64,000 bases of DNA, from assembly GCF_031877795.1 (NCBI RefSeq), contig NC_133933.1, forward strand, positions 67,224,003 through 67,288,002, in the 5' to 3' direction. Position 1 is the stretch's first letter. The number at the start of each line of letters is the position of its first letter. The position numbers were made by a program, and so were the translations under genes. Positions 12,316 through 24,100 of this stretch are shown here, in pieces. The notes below the pieces were generated by a model that searched no databases, was not told where the DNA came from, and worked only from the letters and a program-made list of their open reading frames with translations. This DNA is from Strix aluco. Its lineage: Eukaryota; Chordata; Aves; Strigiformes; Strigidae.

Positions 12316-12362
12316 CAGAGCTTGGAAGGCCAGAAGGGACCATTATATCACGCCGTCACCAG
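12316..12362 (-). mobile_element. Ancient CR1-type LINE scrap, antisense
   Basis: AGCTTGGAAGGCCAGAAGGG ACCATTATATCACG matches the reversed 3' terminal region of old amniote CR1 elements, in which 'CCAGAAGGGACCATTATGATCATCTAG' is the conserved block. Only about 45 bases remain recognisable. Confidence 0.5.
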
Positions 12363-14920
12363 CCCTGGCTGGGGCTGCCTGGGCAACAGATGGCTTAAAT
12401 GCAAGTGAAGCTCATCAGGAGAAAAAATTTCTGCTTTATATTAATTTTCCAGGAAAAAAAAAAAAAAGGCAACCCAAACCCAGGAAATCCTAGAACTCTA
12501 TATAGAGCTTTAACAGTGAGGGAAAAAAAACCCCACCCAACCTTGCAGTATTTTGTTTTGGAAGCATCTGAACACGATGTTTTTAAAACAAATTAGGCTC
12601 CCTTGGGCTCTTAGCAACTGCCAGACTGTTTCATCTCCCCTTTTAACAGTGGGAAGCTTTTCAGACATAGGATAGTGTAGTGCTGGCAGTGGGGGGGTAC
12701 TACTCAAGTGGGTCAGGACTTTGCTGAAGGCTCAGACCGCACTGCTGCAAAGCTGTACGTCCTCAGAGGAACTGTGGATTGCCACTGCTCATGGAGTTGT
12801 GCAGCACAACATGCCCTCTCCAGGTGACAGAGCTGATGTTTTAGCTAGAAGCGAGGCAGTTGGCAGGGGGAAATCACCCAAGACTAGGGGCCAAAGCAGG
12901 TCCTCTGGGTTACCCCCCCTTTAGGCAAAGTGGTTTCCCAGTGTTGAGAGTGGAGCAACCTGGTGGAAGCATCTCAGGGCCCTCAGGAATGTGCTCAACT
13001 AGCAAGGGCATGGCCAGCCTCAGCCATCGCTCCACACCATCCACACAGCTCAGCAGTCAGACAGCATCTGCTGTGCCGTGCCCCATGCTAGCATGGAGAC
13101 CCTCTGTGCAAATGTTGGAAAGCCGCCTGCCAAGTCATGGGTAGCACCCAAGTGCAATGCTTGCAAGAAATGTCTCTCTGTAGCACTCACAAGCTCCATA
13201 GCCCACAGAGGCACCACAAAGGTAGCTCACCCAGGGCAGCAGACCTGTCATTGATCTGAGCCCACACCCCTTGAACTGCTTTGGCAGCAGTGTGGCTGCA
13301 ACCTGCATGATGCCCAGGATCTCTCACCCCATGACAACACAACCCTCTGTGCCCATGTCTCGGTGAGGCAGCCCTCGCCTCTCCTCTGCAGCGTCAGGAT
13401 GATGCTTCCCCCAAAATCAGGGGCCCGAGCGAGGCTTTGACAATGGTCTGACGCCGTTTTCATTTTGCAGTTGGCTGCATAATCTGAATAGAGCTGAGAG
13501 TGCTGTGGAGACAATGAGAGAAAATTCATTTCTAAAAAGATTTGACAGTGTTAGGAGCATAGGGTAGAAGCCCTGCCCTGGTAGCAGTCTGCTGCTAGGC
13601 ACTCCCCACTACCTAACACATTAAGCCTGTCATAAGAGAGGTACAGGACTTTAAACTCTAGTTAAAGGGTTTCTGAAGGGCAGCTGGGCCCCCAGGTTTC
13701 TGCAGTGACTTTTCATCTCCCAGTACCTCTACTTCCACATTGGATTCCTCCCTCTTGACTTCCAGGGCAACCTTTCTGCTGTGTCACAGCAAATCCCCGC
13801 AGGTGCAGGTATCTGCCTTCAGAGAAGGTGAGAAGCAGACCAGAGCCCCAGCGCTGTAGTGCTTCACACACCATTAGCAGGGTCCTCTGTGTTTATAAAT
13901 TCGTACTAGTCTCTGGATTTATCTTGGAGCTAGAAATGAATAATATAACACAGTAAATACTCACTGGGGAAAATCCAAACAGACCATCATTCATGTGCTA
14001 AATTTTTTCCTAGTATCTATCATGCTACTACTTACTGACCAGAAAGACTTTGCACAGCAGTTAAACTGTCTCCCTCTGGTAAAATGAGAAAGGGGGTAGA
14101 AGGCATAGAGAATATTTGCATTTAACTTCATCTCATGGAGACAGAACATTAAAATGCTATTTGGTAACTTAGTCATAGAGAAGAATAGTAGACCCATAGG
14201 CCTTTTTTCTTTTTTTTTTTTTTTTTTAAAGATGTAACTCTTTTAAGAGTCCCCTTAAGAGCGCTCAGTAGGGTGTGTCAATATTGCTCCCCATGGAAAT
14301 CATATGGTTTGCCTATGCAGACAGTGAATTGTTTTGTGGCTGTGAAATATTGTGTGTTGCCCTGTGAGCAGTGGAGCCAGTGGCTCGAGGAACCGTTGTT
14401 GAGACTGACAGTTACATTGTGCCACTGAATAGTGAAACGGCAGAATCAAAAACTCAAGTGGACCCAGACAGAATGTCCTGACCTTTAAGTAAAAGGCTGA
14501 TTGGATATGGTGGGAGCTCCCCTTCATCTTCCACCATAATCCATTACACCTTTCTTGGCAAACCCTCGTAATTCATGTAGCCTCACAGATACATTTCCCA
14601 TAGAATTTTTTTACATGTTTATCATTAAATTTATCTCTTATAACTTACTTGCCTTTGTATGGTCCAGTTACGACGTGAAGCGTCAGCTCCCTATGTTGAA
14701 GCATTCATAGTGTCCTGCCTAAGGAGTAATTCTGCGCCTTGCAGTGTGAAAGCCCAGCAATAATAAATTTGTAGGAACTTGGTCAGAAGGAAAGTTTCTG
14801 CAGCACAGAAATAAATGCATGTAAAGATAGTATATAATGACCTGCAGTGGAAAAATAACAGACCCCAGCCACATGAAAGCAGTGAACTTTATTATACTAG
14901 GTCCATATTTTAGATTTGTC
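12363..14920. other. Intergenic, no gene recognised
   Basis: It contains a 14-base A run (12,454-12,467) and a long T-rich run at about 14,204-14,227. The 12,700-13,450 part is GC-richer, and its open frames (up to 94 codons) are unremarkable. Confidence 0.55.
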
Positions 14921-15020
14921 TGAACTAGACTGTAAAGTACTTGGGGCAGACACATTTTATGTGTCTGTAATGTGCCATGCACAGTACCTTCTAAGTAAAG
15001 ACAGTAATAAAGCTATTATT
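14921..15020 (+). repeat. L2/MIR-type 3' end relic
   Basis: TGAACTAGACTGTAAAGTAC TTGGGGCAGA.. CA.GCACAGTACC ..AAGTAAAGACAGTAATAAAG follows the familiar order of L2/MIR 3' ends: TAGACTGTAAGCTC.TTGGGGCAGGGAC, then the GCACAGTGCCT block, then a run ending in AATAAA. Substitutions are many but the block order is preserved across about 100 bases. The orientation is plus. The exact family (L2, L3 or MIR) is uncertain. Confidence 0.6.
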
Positions 15021-18000
15021 GATGTTGGCTGCAAACTCTGCATTAGAGAGGATCAATGTTACATAAACAGAGGAGAACAAAACTGTGTTCTTTCAATCTT
15101 AATTTTTAATTTCAGAATTGATTTTTACCAGTTTCAGTAGCTTACTTAAATAATTGCTATGTGTGTAGATACGGAAATATAGCAGTGTAGAAAGACACTG
15201 AGTAATTTTTAATAGATCATTACTAGCATGTGTGGAAAGATGAGTTTCCTTCTTTAAACACATCACCTTGATGCTGGAAGTCAGAACTCGAATGGTTTGT
15301 ACCCAGCACTCTTTTTAGTGATGACAGAGTAAAATGTATATTCTACATCACCATGTCCAACTGCGTTTTTCCTTAGAAACACATGAACCTATGGACACAG
15401 TTTTTCCCTTAAAAAAGTGTTTTTAAGGACTGGCTGCCCCTTTTTTGATCCTTAAAATAAGTTAATGACCTTTATTTTTGTGGGTTTGAGAGTGAAAGCT
15501 TTCATGCACCTTTCAGGTCTGCAACACAGTCTTTGTATTAAAGACCCACACATCAATTTTACATGCAAAGGTATATTCCTCTCTATGAGGCTGTGTATAC
15601 AGACATGTTATTTGCTTGGATGCTATCTCCTCTGTGAAGAGATTATCCTGTTATACGCACACATTCCTCTTGTCCAATGGTATGCACTTCACCCACTGCT
15701 TTGAATGAAACTGTACGACAGCTCCCGACACGTCTGAATGTGGCACTGGCATTTCTTGCATCCCTCTTCTGCGAGAGGCGAGAATCTTCAAACTCAATTA
15801 GCATTTTAAAGAATAGGTTCAGTTTTGTGGTCCATTAAAGTCAGCTAAATTGATGCACTGCATGTCTTTATTTCAAAAATAAAGCTGAACAATTAAAGCC
15901 CATGTCTCTTTGCTCAGCTTTTGATTCCTCACAAAGCTTTCCCACTTGCTGCCTTTGGATGTAATGTTAACAAAGTCAGTTAACATCAAGAGCAGCGCTA
16001 ACAGGCATGGCACAATTCCTTGTTTTTGCTCAATCAGTCTGTGTTCAAACTATCAGTTTGATTTATTTGTCCACGCTGACCCTTATTCACCACTTAATTA
16101 TCCTCGTATAATGTTTCAAGAGCCTCCTGACACAAGGAGAAAGACAATTGCCGATGTTCTGTGGAACAACTGTTGACCTGATGGCCAAAATGATGACTGC
16201 GGGTCGAAGGTTGGTCTCCTTTTGAAGGACCCACTCCATTCTTGAGGGCTCTGGCTGGAGCCGCTTAGCCCAGGCGCTGCTGGCACCGGGCAGCCTGCTG
16301 GCCCCTGGTCCTCGCAGCGCGCCCAGGGTCAGTCCAGCCGGCCTGGCCGAGCACAGCCAGCTGACAACCAGCGTCATTGGAGCTGCAGCTTATCTGCTGA
16401 AAGAGACAGGGTTTTGAGCAGGCTCACTCTGTGGGCTCGCTCCGATCCCCTCCATCCCCACTCTGCACCAGCACCAACACCAGAGTTAACTGGAACTGAT
16501 CTCAGCATTGAATTGCCAAAACCGAGATCAGAACAACATCCTCTAGGAAAAACAGAAGCTTTAAGTATGATGGTCTCCATCATAGCCCCTGAGCAAAGGG
16601 GCTGACCCTTATTCTTAGAGCAAAGGACGTTAGTTTAAAGTCCCCAATGTGTATGCTCAGCCCCATACCAGAGAGAGTGCACAATGACCTCCATTCATCC
16701 GGAAAGCATCCTTTCTGCTGCTCCGGCTTGGAAACACTGAATGACATTCCTATTCGTTTCCCATTCAAAAGCGAATAATCAACTAATAGGTTAATTTTGA
16801 CAGGACACTGGCATCTCATGGGGACAGAGGGAACGATCCGCATTTTCAGGGAAGCTGAGACAGTGCTCAGGAGCTGGGGAAAGAAGGGGCTGAAGTGGCA
16901 CGGTGTGAGAGTCTGGGCATTAGCTGAGCAACTTGTGCAGGCATTTCAGTTGTTGTCTGTCGGGGGCTGCTCAGGGAAAAAAATCTGGCCCTCTTTTTAA
17001 AAGCAGTAGCCATCCCAAGTGTAAGCAGTCAGGACACATTTAGTTCATTTTTTTCAAATAACTGACTTTCCCTGAGCATGAGGGATTTATATTTGAGTGA
17101 ATTTACACCATTTCAGACCACTGCTTGAGTTCTACCACTTAAAGATGTACTCAGCTGTAAAGGTTTAGCATCCTCACCATCACCAGGTGAAAACTTGATT
17201 AATCAGCTCCATGTTCTCTGTGCCAGGAGGACCTTTCAGCAACAGAGGCAGAGGGTCAACTCCTCTGTCATCCTTCATCTAGTTTTCCAGTGTCATCGCT
17301 GAAAGGTCTGTGTTGTTGTTTCTATTTCTGTATTTGTTTTTTATTTTTTTTTTTTACTCTTTTTTTCATTATTCTTACTATTAAGTAACACATTTATTTC
17401 CAGCTCACTGATCCCTGCCCATCTTTATAGCCTCAAGGAAGGACTGGCAGGCACCACAATTGAGAGCAGACTTTGGGCTGCTCTAGGTGGGATCAGCATG
17501 GTACACAGCCAGTGCTGGAGCACAGGAGTACGGAGCCTAATTTGGGACCTTGCTTACTGGTGCTTATAGTCTCCAGCCACCACCAAGCACCTGAGTCACA
17601 GCGAGGATGAAACCACAGAGAAATAACATGGCAGCTGGACGTCAGGCCACAGCGTTGGGTTCTCCAGCTCATGAGAGTCTGGGGCAATATGCAGTTGGTG
17701 CTTGGCCTACCACTTTCTTTCAAAACTCCTGTTTGAGCAGAAATGTTCACACATTAGTGTTATTGTCATCTGAAAGGCTTTTATGCTTAGTTTTCAGGCA
17801 AAAACATTTTATGTTTTAATTTTTAATGAAAACTCAAAAGCTGTCAAAGAAATATTTTGGCAAGAGAGAGAAAAATCCTTTTCATTGGTGTTTTCCAGGA
17901 GAGAAATAAAGATTTCTCCAGCTGTCTTTATTAGATCACAGACATCTAATTGTGACGACAGGATGCCATCAGCTCTTCGCTGGTTCTTTTCTTGATGTCC

Positions 18001-18237
18001 CTGGGAAATAACCCTCTGTAGACCCCGGTGCTCATACATTCAAAACACTGTACGAGCAGGGACTGCTCTTGTACTGACACTGCCCACGTAGTTGACCCAT
18101 CCAGAGAGCAGAAGAGGAAGCAGTTAGTTGCCATATTCCCCATGACACAGAGTTGGATTGGAGCAGAGGAAGAAATGTCCAGGGTCACAGAGCTCCAGCT
18201 GGCACCTTTAAAGACCCGGAGGTTGCTGCTGGATCAT
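15021..18237. other. Intergenic, no gene recognised
   Basis: The GC-rich patch 16,240-16,360 contains several CpGs (..CGCAGCGCGCCCAGGG..) but is only about 120 bases long and lacks a donor or other promoter sign. There is a T-rich run at 17,336-17,366. No repeat recognised otherwise. Confidence 0.5.
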
Positions 18238-18295
18238 GAGGGGATTAGGCAACTTGCTTAAGTCCATACGGCAAGTCTGTGCCAGGACAGGGGAC
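18238..18295 (+). repeat. MIR-like SINE relic
   Basis: GGATTAGGCAACTTGCTTAA GTCCATACGGCAAGTCTGTGCCAGGACAGGGG matches the MIR core pattern GGTTAAGTGACTTGCCCAAGGTCACACAGCAAGTC.GTGGCAGAGCAGGG with substitutions. The stretch just upstream (18,185-18,200, GTCACAGAGCTCCAG) may belong to the same copy. Confidence 0.5.
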
Positions 18296-19829
18296 CTTCT
18301 CCTTGAAGCCTCATGTGCAGCACACAATGGCTGTTGGCTCCTGGCTGTTCCCCATGGCAGGGACCACCAGCCCTCCTCTGTCTGCTTCCCACGGGCCAGC
18401 AGTGAAGGCTAGGTGCAGTCCCCTTCCTTGGATCTCTTCAAAAGCAACTGAATACCATGCAGCACACTTGTTCATCTAGGTTGCCCCATGGGCTCCAGAT
18501 GAGGGGCTGGGCAAGAGAGCCCAGCTGGAGTGCAGGTGGCACAGAGCAGAGGGGCAGGCGCGAGAGCTGAGAGCGTGAGCAGGGCTTGGCCAAGGGACGC
18601 TGTGCTTTCTGCTCCCGGCTTGGCCATGAGTGCAGGGCCACCAGCAGACCATGCCCAGCATGCCCTGGTTTCTCTGCTCGGCCATGCCTCCAGGGAGGAG
18701 GTCGCTGTCCCTCCATGCCGCAGCTGTGCTGGCGCACAGCTCGGCACCAACCCGTTTCCACGTGATGGGCCTTGGTCTGAAACCTGCAACTTTTATCAGT
18801 GCTAGGAAAATCACATTATGGCTATTTTATGGTACCTAGGAGAGGGCCAAGAGTTTCCCTGAAAGCTCATCTTTCATTTTGAAAAGAGCATCTAATCACT
18901 TAGGGGCAGAATAGCAGGACAGGGAAAGTCTCAAACCTTGTCTGAAAGATGGAAAATTTATGACTGCAAAGGGCAGTGTATATCAAAGAGCTTTTGGCCA
19001 AGGCTCACCAATAAAGCAATTCACCTACTGGGTGATGTGAGGACAGAGCAAGATGAAAGTAAAGTTCGATCATTTCTTCCCATCGCAACAAAAAGGTTGA
19101 TAAAGAATATACTTGATATCAAACAGAGCTTCCTGCTGTCTCTAGTTACCTGGGAGTTTGGATCCTGCAGTTTGAATAATGTTTACTCCATAATAGGGTT
19201 GACAGCAGAAGTGTGGAGAGACTGATGGGCCTTCATGAAGGCTCAGCTTTTGTAGTTCAGACTCATTCTTTATTCTCAGAGTGAAGCAGATAATAAATGT
19301 GTAAATAAATAGTTACCAATCTTCTGGCACGGTAGAATAACTAGTTGCTTTCTTGTGCTGCAAAAGAATTCAATCATACCAATAGTAAAACCACATCACT
19401 TGCAATGTTTTATGCACTTTGCAAATAGCTTGGGAAAGTGGTTTGCATCATTTCAGACGGAGTGTGGGTAACACTAAATGTATCTGCCAACAGGACTGAA
19501 ACAAAACAGCCACCACTGTAAATTGGGAAGGTTAAGTGCTTATAAAAAATAAAAATTCAGGACTTTTTTCTCCATTTTGTTTATAAAAATAAGTCCATGC
19601 TAAATTCTGACTCAGTCTAACATTATCAGCATGTTTCTTTGTTTAATATGAGCTCTGAGGAAATGATAATAGAACTCATTTTATATTAAAAGCCATGGTC
19701 CTTTTCATAAAAATACTAGGATTTTCACTTGACTGCAATGGTTGTTGAGCTCTGGGTTTATTGCTCCAAGTTCATACACCTGGGAGAGATTTTTATTCCT
19801 GAGTTCCACAGCAAAGCAGTCACAATGAA
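18296..19829. other. Intergenic, no gene recognised
   Basis: The 18,300-18,780 part is GC-rich with overlapping frames on both strands (up to 112 codons), a compositional effect. The rest is AT-rich with one 95-codon plus frame (18,938-19,225) that has no recognisable domain. Confidence 0.5.
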
Positions 19830-19876
19830 ATATTTTAAATGTTTCTAACATCTATTTTAAATGTTTCTAACAGTTT
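19830..19876. repeat. Short 22-bp tandem duplication
   Basis: TATTTTAAATGTTTCTAACA starts at 19,831 and again at 19,853 (period 22), followed by a partial third GTTTCTAAC. It is an AT-rich local slippage product. Confidence 0.8.
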
Positions 19877-21013
19877 CTAACTGTTTTAGTGAGTTATACA
19901 GCATTTAAGCCAATTATTTTAATGGTAATATAAGCTAAAATAATGCACAAACACTTTGGATATGTCTGGGCAAATTAAGTATTTCAACAGGTATTTTCGA
20001 TTAAAACATGAGCAGAGGATGTACTGCTCATAATTTTTTAACTGTTTGCTACAGCCCAGCCCTGTCTTTAAACAGGCTGCCATGCACTTCTCTGGTACAC
20101 CGGGGCAGGTCAGGGTTGCACTACGGAAAAGATGCTGTCAGTGACTACATTACGATTTTCAGAGAGCAGTTAGATGAGATAAACTGTGTTGTTTTAAGGA
20201 GATGACCAAGAAGATGCGAGGGAATACGCCCTTTGAAATTCTCCTAAATTAAAGCATAATCTCTGGGGAAGACCTTTAGAGATGACTGGAAGTGCCATTA
20301 TTCCCCCCAGCTTGGTGCTTCAAAGGCACTTTTTTTTCTTTTTTTTCCCTTCTGTGAGGAACTTGTTCTCAGGCAGCTTGAAATGAGAGCTGGCTGAATT
20401 TTTCCTTTTTGAGAAAGTAATTCAAATAAGAATTGATCCTTAGACATAAAGTTATGCAGAAAAATCTCTTTTTCAGTATTTTTTTTTAATGGAAGAAAAT
20501 GCAAACTGTTTAAATAATTTCTGTAAGATTTTCCCTTTTTTTGTCAACTGATTTTTTTTTTTTTTATCCATGGTCAAAATGTTTACCCTAAACTGCTTTT
20601 TTGAAAACTGAAACATTTTTAGTTCTGTAGTGATGACAAAAACAAAAACTGCACTAAATTTTGACAGAAATGAGGAAAAAAAAACCCACCAAGGAAAAAT
20701 AACATTTTCCACTCAGCTGCTCTGACCAACATCTATCTTAACTCGTTTGTAAAATACAGTCCAAGGCAATATGGGTCCAAATTTCAAAAATGCAATGCCC
20801 TTTTTTATTCTGGTGTTACAGAAAATGCTTCCTGGTCTTCAAAGGGCAGTAGCCTGTGTGAAGCCAGTACTCTGAAAACACAATGCAGAACTGCTCGCTA
20901 CAATTTCATGTGGCAACTCAGCATTAGCAACATCCTTGACATCAAATGACTGAAGCCGATGCTTAAAGTTGAACACAGCCTAAATGTAATGTTAAATAGC
21001 TGCATGGGCACTT
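19877..21013. other. Intergenic, AT-rich, no gene recognised
   Basis: Contains several T-rich runs (20,330-20,347; 20,552-20,566). I see no exon-like signals. The part 20,890-21,075 is low in simple repeats and surrounds a palindromic TAAT site, so it is a candidate conserved non-coding segment. Confidence 0.5.
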
Positions 21014-21033
21014 CATTAATTAGTAAATTAATG
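21014..21033. promoter_or_regulatory. Palindromic double TAAT (homeodomain-type) site
   Basis: CATTAATT (21,014-21,021) and its exact inverted copy AATTAATG (21,026-21,033) are separated by AGTA. Paired TAAT cores in inverted orientation a few bases apart are the arrangement bound by paired-class and related homeodomain dimers. The usual optimum is a 2-3 base gap between TAAT cores, so this spacing is not ideal. Function is inference from motif layout. Confidence 0.35.
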
Positions 21034-21619
21034 CCTTTAGCAAATAGCCTGTCTGCACGCTCAGTGTCTGTTTCCTCCACAGATCTCTCCAGGCAATATT
21101 AGCAGCTAGAGGAGTAAATACAATTACAGTGGATGCAGATTTGACTGCCTGTGTCAGTACTGATTTAGGTGATGAGGTAAAAATCTACTAAAGGTGTCGA
21201 TGAGTTAATGCTACTCTTCTGTGCAGTACTGTCATAAGCTGACATTACACTGGTTTTATGAAGGACTGAAGGGCTTGTGTTTAAGATACTGTTTTTATTT
21301 AAACACATCTTTCTCTGACACAGCGGCCACTAAATCCCTGACTTCCAAAACAGAGGCTGACGTTAGCTCTTTGTCTTGGCAAGTGCATTCAAGTGCAGCA
21401 GCCACTGCGTGGGGAGCTCTTTGCCTGTACAGAAACAGCTGCAGCAGAGGACTGTCATAGGATCACATCTTTTTGCAAGTGACAATTTCACTGAGAGGTT
21501 TATAATGTCCATGTTATAAAGAAAACTTTAAAACAGAAAAGTGGAAATAGATAAAACCAATCTGGTTTACTGACTAAATTTTTGCATTCTTTGGGGCTGA
21601 GAAGAGGGAAGAAGCTCCC

Positions 21620-21655
<36 letters not shown>

Positions 21656-23922
21656 CTTGCAGATCCAAAGCTGTGAACCCTGATGAGCTGGAGTGAGAAA
21701 ATGGGATTTACTGGAAAATTTGCTTATAAGCAAACAGTGCTATGATCATTTGGGAGACAGGATCACACCCTGTTTGCAGAGAGACTCCTTGCCTCAGATA
21801 ACACATGACTGGGTGCTCAGTCTCCTTCCCTTATCTTCAAACACTGCCCAAACCCAGAGGTGGGGCACTTTGGTTGCAACATTAGAGTTCCTCCCATCCA
21901 TTTACTACATGTTTATGTCCACAGAGCCCAAGAGATGCAGCCAGATTTTGGGCCATTTGGAGTCTGAGGCTCAGATCCAGGACTTCGTCCAATTACCGTG
22001 TCAGGTCATTTTCCCCATATCAAGACTCCTTCTAGCAAAGTTTGTCCCAGGCTTCATCTGGTTTCAAAAATAATTCTTTGACCATAAAGAATAGAAGTTT
22101 CACCATAAAAATCACTGAGATCCCTCCAGCTCAGCAGTTGGGAACCCAAAGGCATGCAGGCACAGCATCCTTACAACAAAGAAGAGCTATTTTAGGGATT
22201 TGTTCCAATTGCCAGTTAATATAGATGTGCTGGCACAACCTTGTGGTGACAGGTGAATGCTGGTGGAAGAGCCTGCAATTAGAGTGGCGGAGCTCCGCTT
22301 CCCCTGGGAGGGCTACAGCAGCCCCTGAAGCTCCAGCAGAGACCTGGGCAGGATCCAGCAGCCTTTTCTTGGTCAGCTCTCTACCAGAAACCCACCAAGC
22401 ACAAGCCACTCTCTCAGGGTCTGCTTCCTAAATCTGCCAGATAGGTCGGTATCTCTTTGATTCCTCAAGACAACAAGACAATCCTTCACAGAGGTGGGGG
22501 GACAGACTCAGTTTGAGGTGTAGTGATGAGAAGTGCTAGACCAGATTACCATTATTATTTTTTGCTGGTCTTTTTGTTATTGCAACAAGGCAGCATCCTC
22601 TTCAGCAGGCTGATCCCAGGTTGCAGTCTGAAAACATCCCTGAGAAAAGCGGGGTGTTTTGATGCCCAGACTTACTCACCCCGCCACTGGCATGATGCAC
22701 ACCCTGGGCAGTGCTGGCATCTCCCCTGGGGCTGCGCCTGTGCTTAAATGGGGGTCTGCTGGCCTGGGGGGTGCATGGCCCCAGATGGCAGTTTGGGCAG
22801 TGACACAGCCCCAGGGGCATGGGTTTGGGGGTCTGGCTCCTGAGGGCAAGTGGCTCATCCCAGCTGCCAGGGCTACCTGGCCGGGGCTTGCCAGGAAGAT
22901 CAAGCATGGCGGGTGCTCCCCACCAACCTGGGCTGCCAGCTGAAGACAGTGCCATGCTGCAGTGCCTGCCCGCCCGCCAGCCTGCTTCAAAGCAAGAGCA
23001 CTATAATTAAACATGAGATTTAGGGCCGCACTAAGATCAGGGCCTCACTTATTACAAAGTCATGTATTTCTTGGTTATTGACAATAGTGGAAGGACATTT
23101 ATGCCGTTTAACCATTCAGCAAGGAACAAATGCACTAGAGTCGAAACAAAGACAGCAAATGGTTTCTAAGCCTTTAACAATACTTTTATATATTTTAACT
23201 GGAAATAACAGGGTAAAAATTATTACTTAACAACCCTAACTCCATCACATATTCTAAAACATATGCTTTATACATACTTTTTTACATATTATTGTCATGC
23301 TCAATGCAGCATGAATACTCTGTAAAAATAATATTCTTGTAATTAGACAATATCATGACTGCTCCAGAGACATGAGAGACGAACTGCCTTATATAGCCTA
23401 TGAAAGATATTTTTCTGCATACTGCTTTAGAGGAACTAAGCAGTTAAAACATGTGAGCTGCCGTCTGCCTTTCCAAAAGTGCACAAAATCAGTTTATTGT
23501 CAACACATGTCAATATATTTACTTGCACTGAGGAAATGGGTTCTGTTGATTGTTTTCAACCAGGCTGATGCCTGTATGCCAGATTTGCAAATCAAATGTT
23601 ACCACTACTGTGTTTCTGGCAGAAGAAATCACCACTGTAACTGCAGTACTGAAAAACGTCTGTCTTTCAGTCACTTGACAGCATTTGCAGACGGGGATAT
23701 GAGATTGCAGCTTTTTTCCAGAGAAGCAATGGAGAGATTCACTGGAGCCCCACTGCAGCCATTTCAGGAGGCTGAGGGGCAGTGCTGGAGAAAGCACTCC
23801 CAGCTGACTGAGCCTTTTAGTTATAAATTGTTCTGGGATATTTACAAGTACTATCTGCTGGTTTAAGGGAATTGCACCATGTTGCAAATATAGGCAGCAC
23901 ATACTTCTACCAGGTCAGGTAT
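21034..23922. other. Intergenic, no gene recognised
   Basis: It holds a 28-base A run (21,624-21,651) with no recognisable retrocopy in front of it, and a GC-rich but CpG-poor patch (22,620-22,990). A 164-codon plus frame (23,372-23,866) is the longest here but has no start context, splice signals or family resemblance. Confidence 0.5.
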
Positions 23923-24100
23923 CATGGACTCACAAACTGGAGCAATGCTGGTTGGAAGGGCTCCCTGGAGGTCATGTTGTCCAGTCCCCCACTCAAAGCA
24001 GAACCGTCACCATCACTGGATCAGGTCAGCCGTGACAGTTGTGCACTCATCAGAAGACTAGATGTAAATCTAAATATAGTTCATCCATAAGTATCCAGCC
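23923..24100 (-). mobile_element. Old CR1 3' fragment, antisense
   Basis: ATCATGGACTCACAAACTGG ..TGGTTGGAAGGGCTCCCTGGAGGTCATGTTGTCCAGTCCCCCACTCAAAGCAG is the reversed 3' end of a CR1 subfamily (..GGTTGGAAGGGACCTCTGGAGATCATCTAGTCCAACCCCCCTGC..AGCAGG). The homology fades after about 24,100. It is more diverged than the copies at 295 and 56,419. Confidence 0.75.

Noticed and set aside
21624..21651. 28-base A run as a possible poly(A) tail of a processed pseudogene
   Set aside because: No recognisable retrocopy, AATAAA or flanking duplication precedes it.
22620..22990. GC-rich block as a second CpG-island promoter
   Set aside because: The block is rich in G and C but poor in CpG, and no donor or start codon context follows.
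23372..23866. Plus-strand open frame of 164 codons
   Set aside because: It has no recognisable domain and no promoter or splice signals, and an opposite-strand frame of 127 codons is also open.
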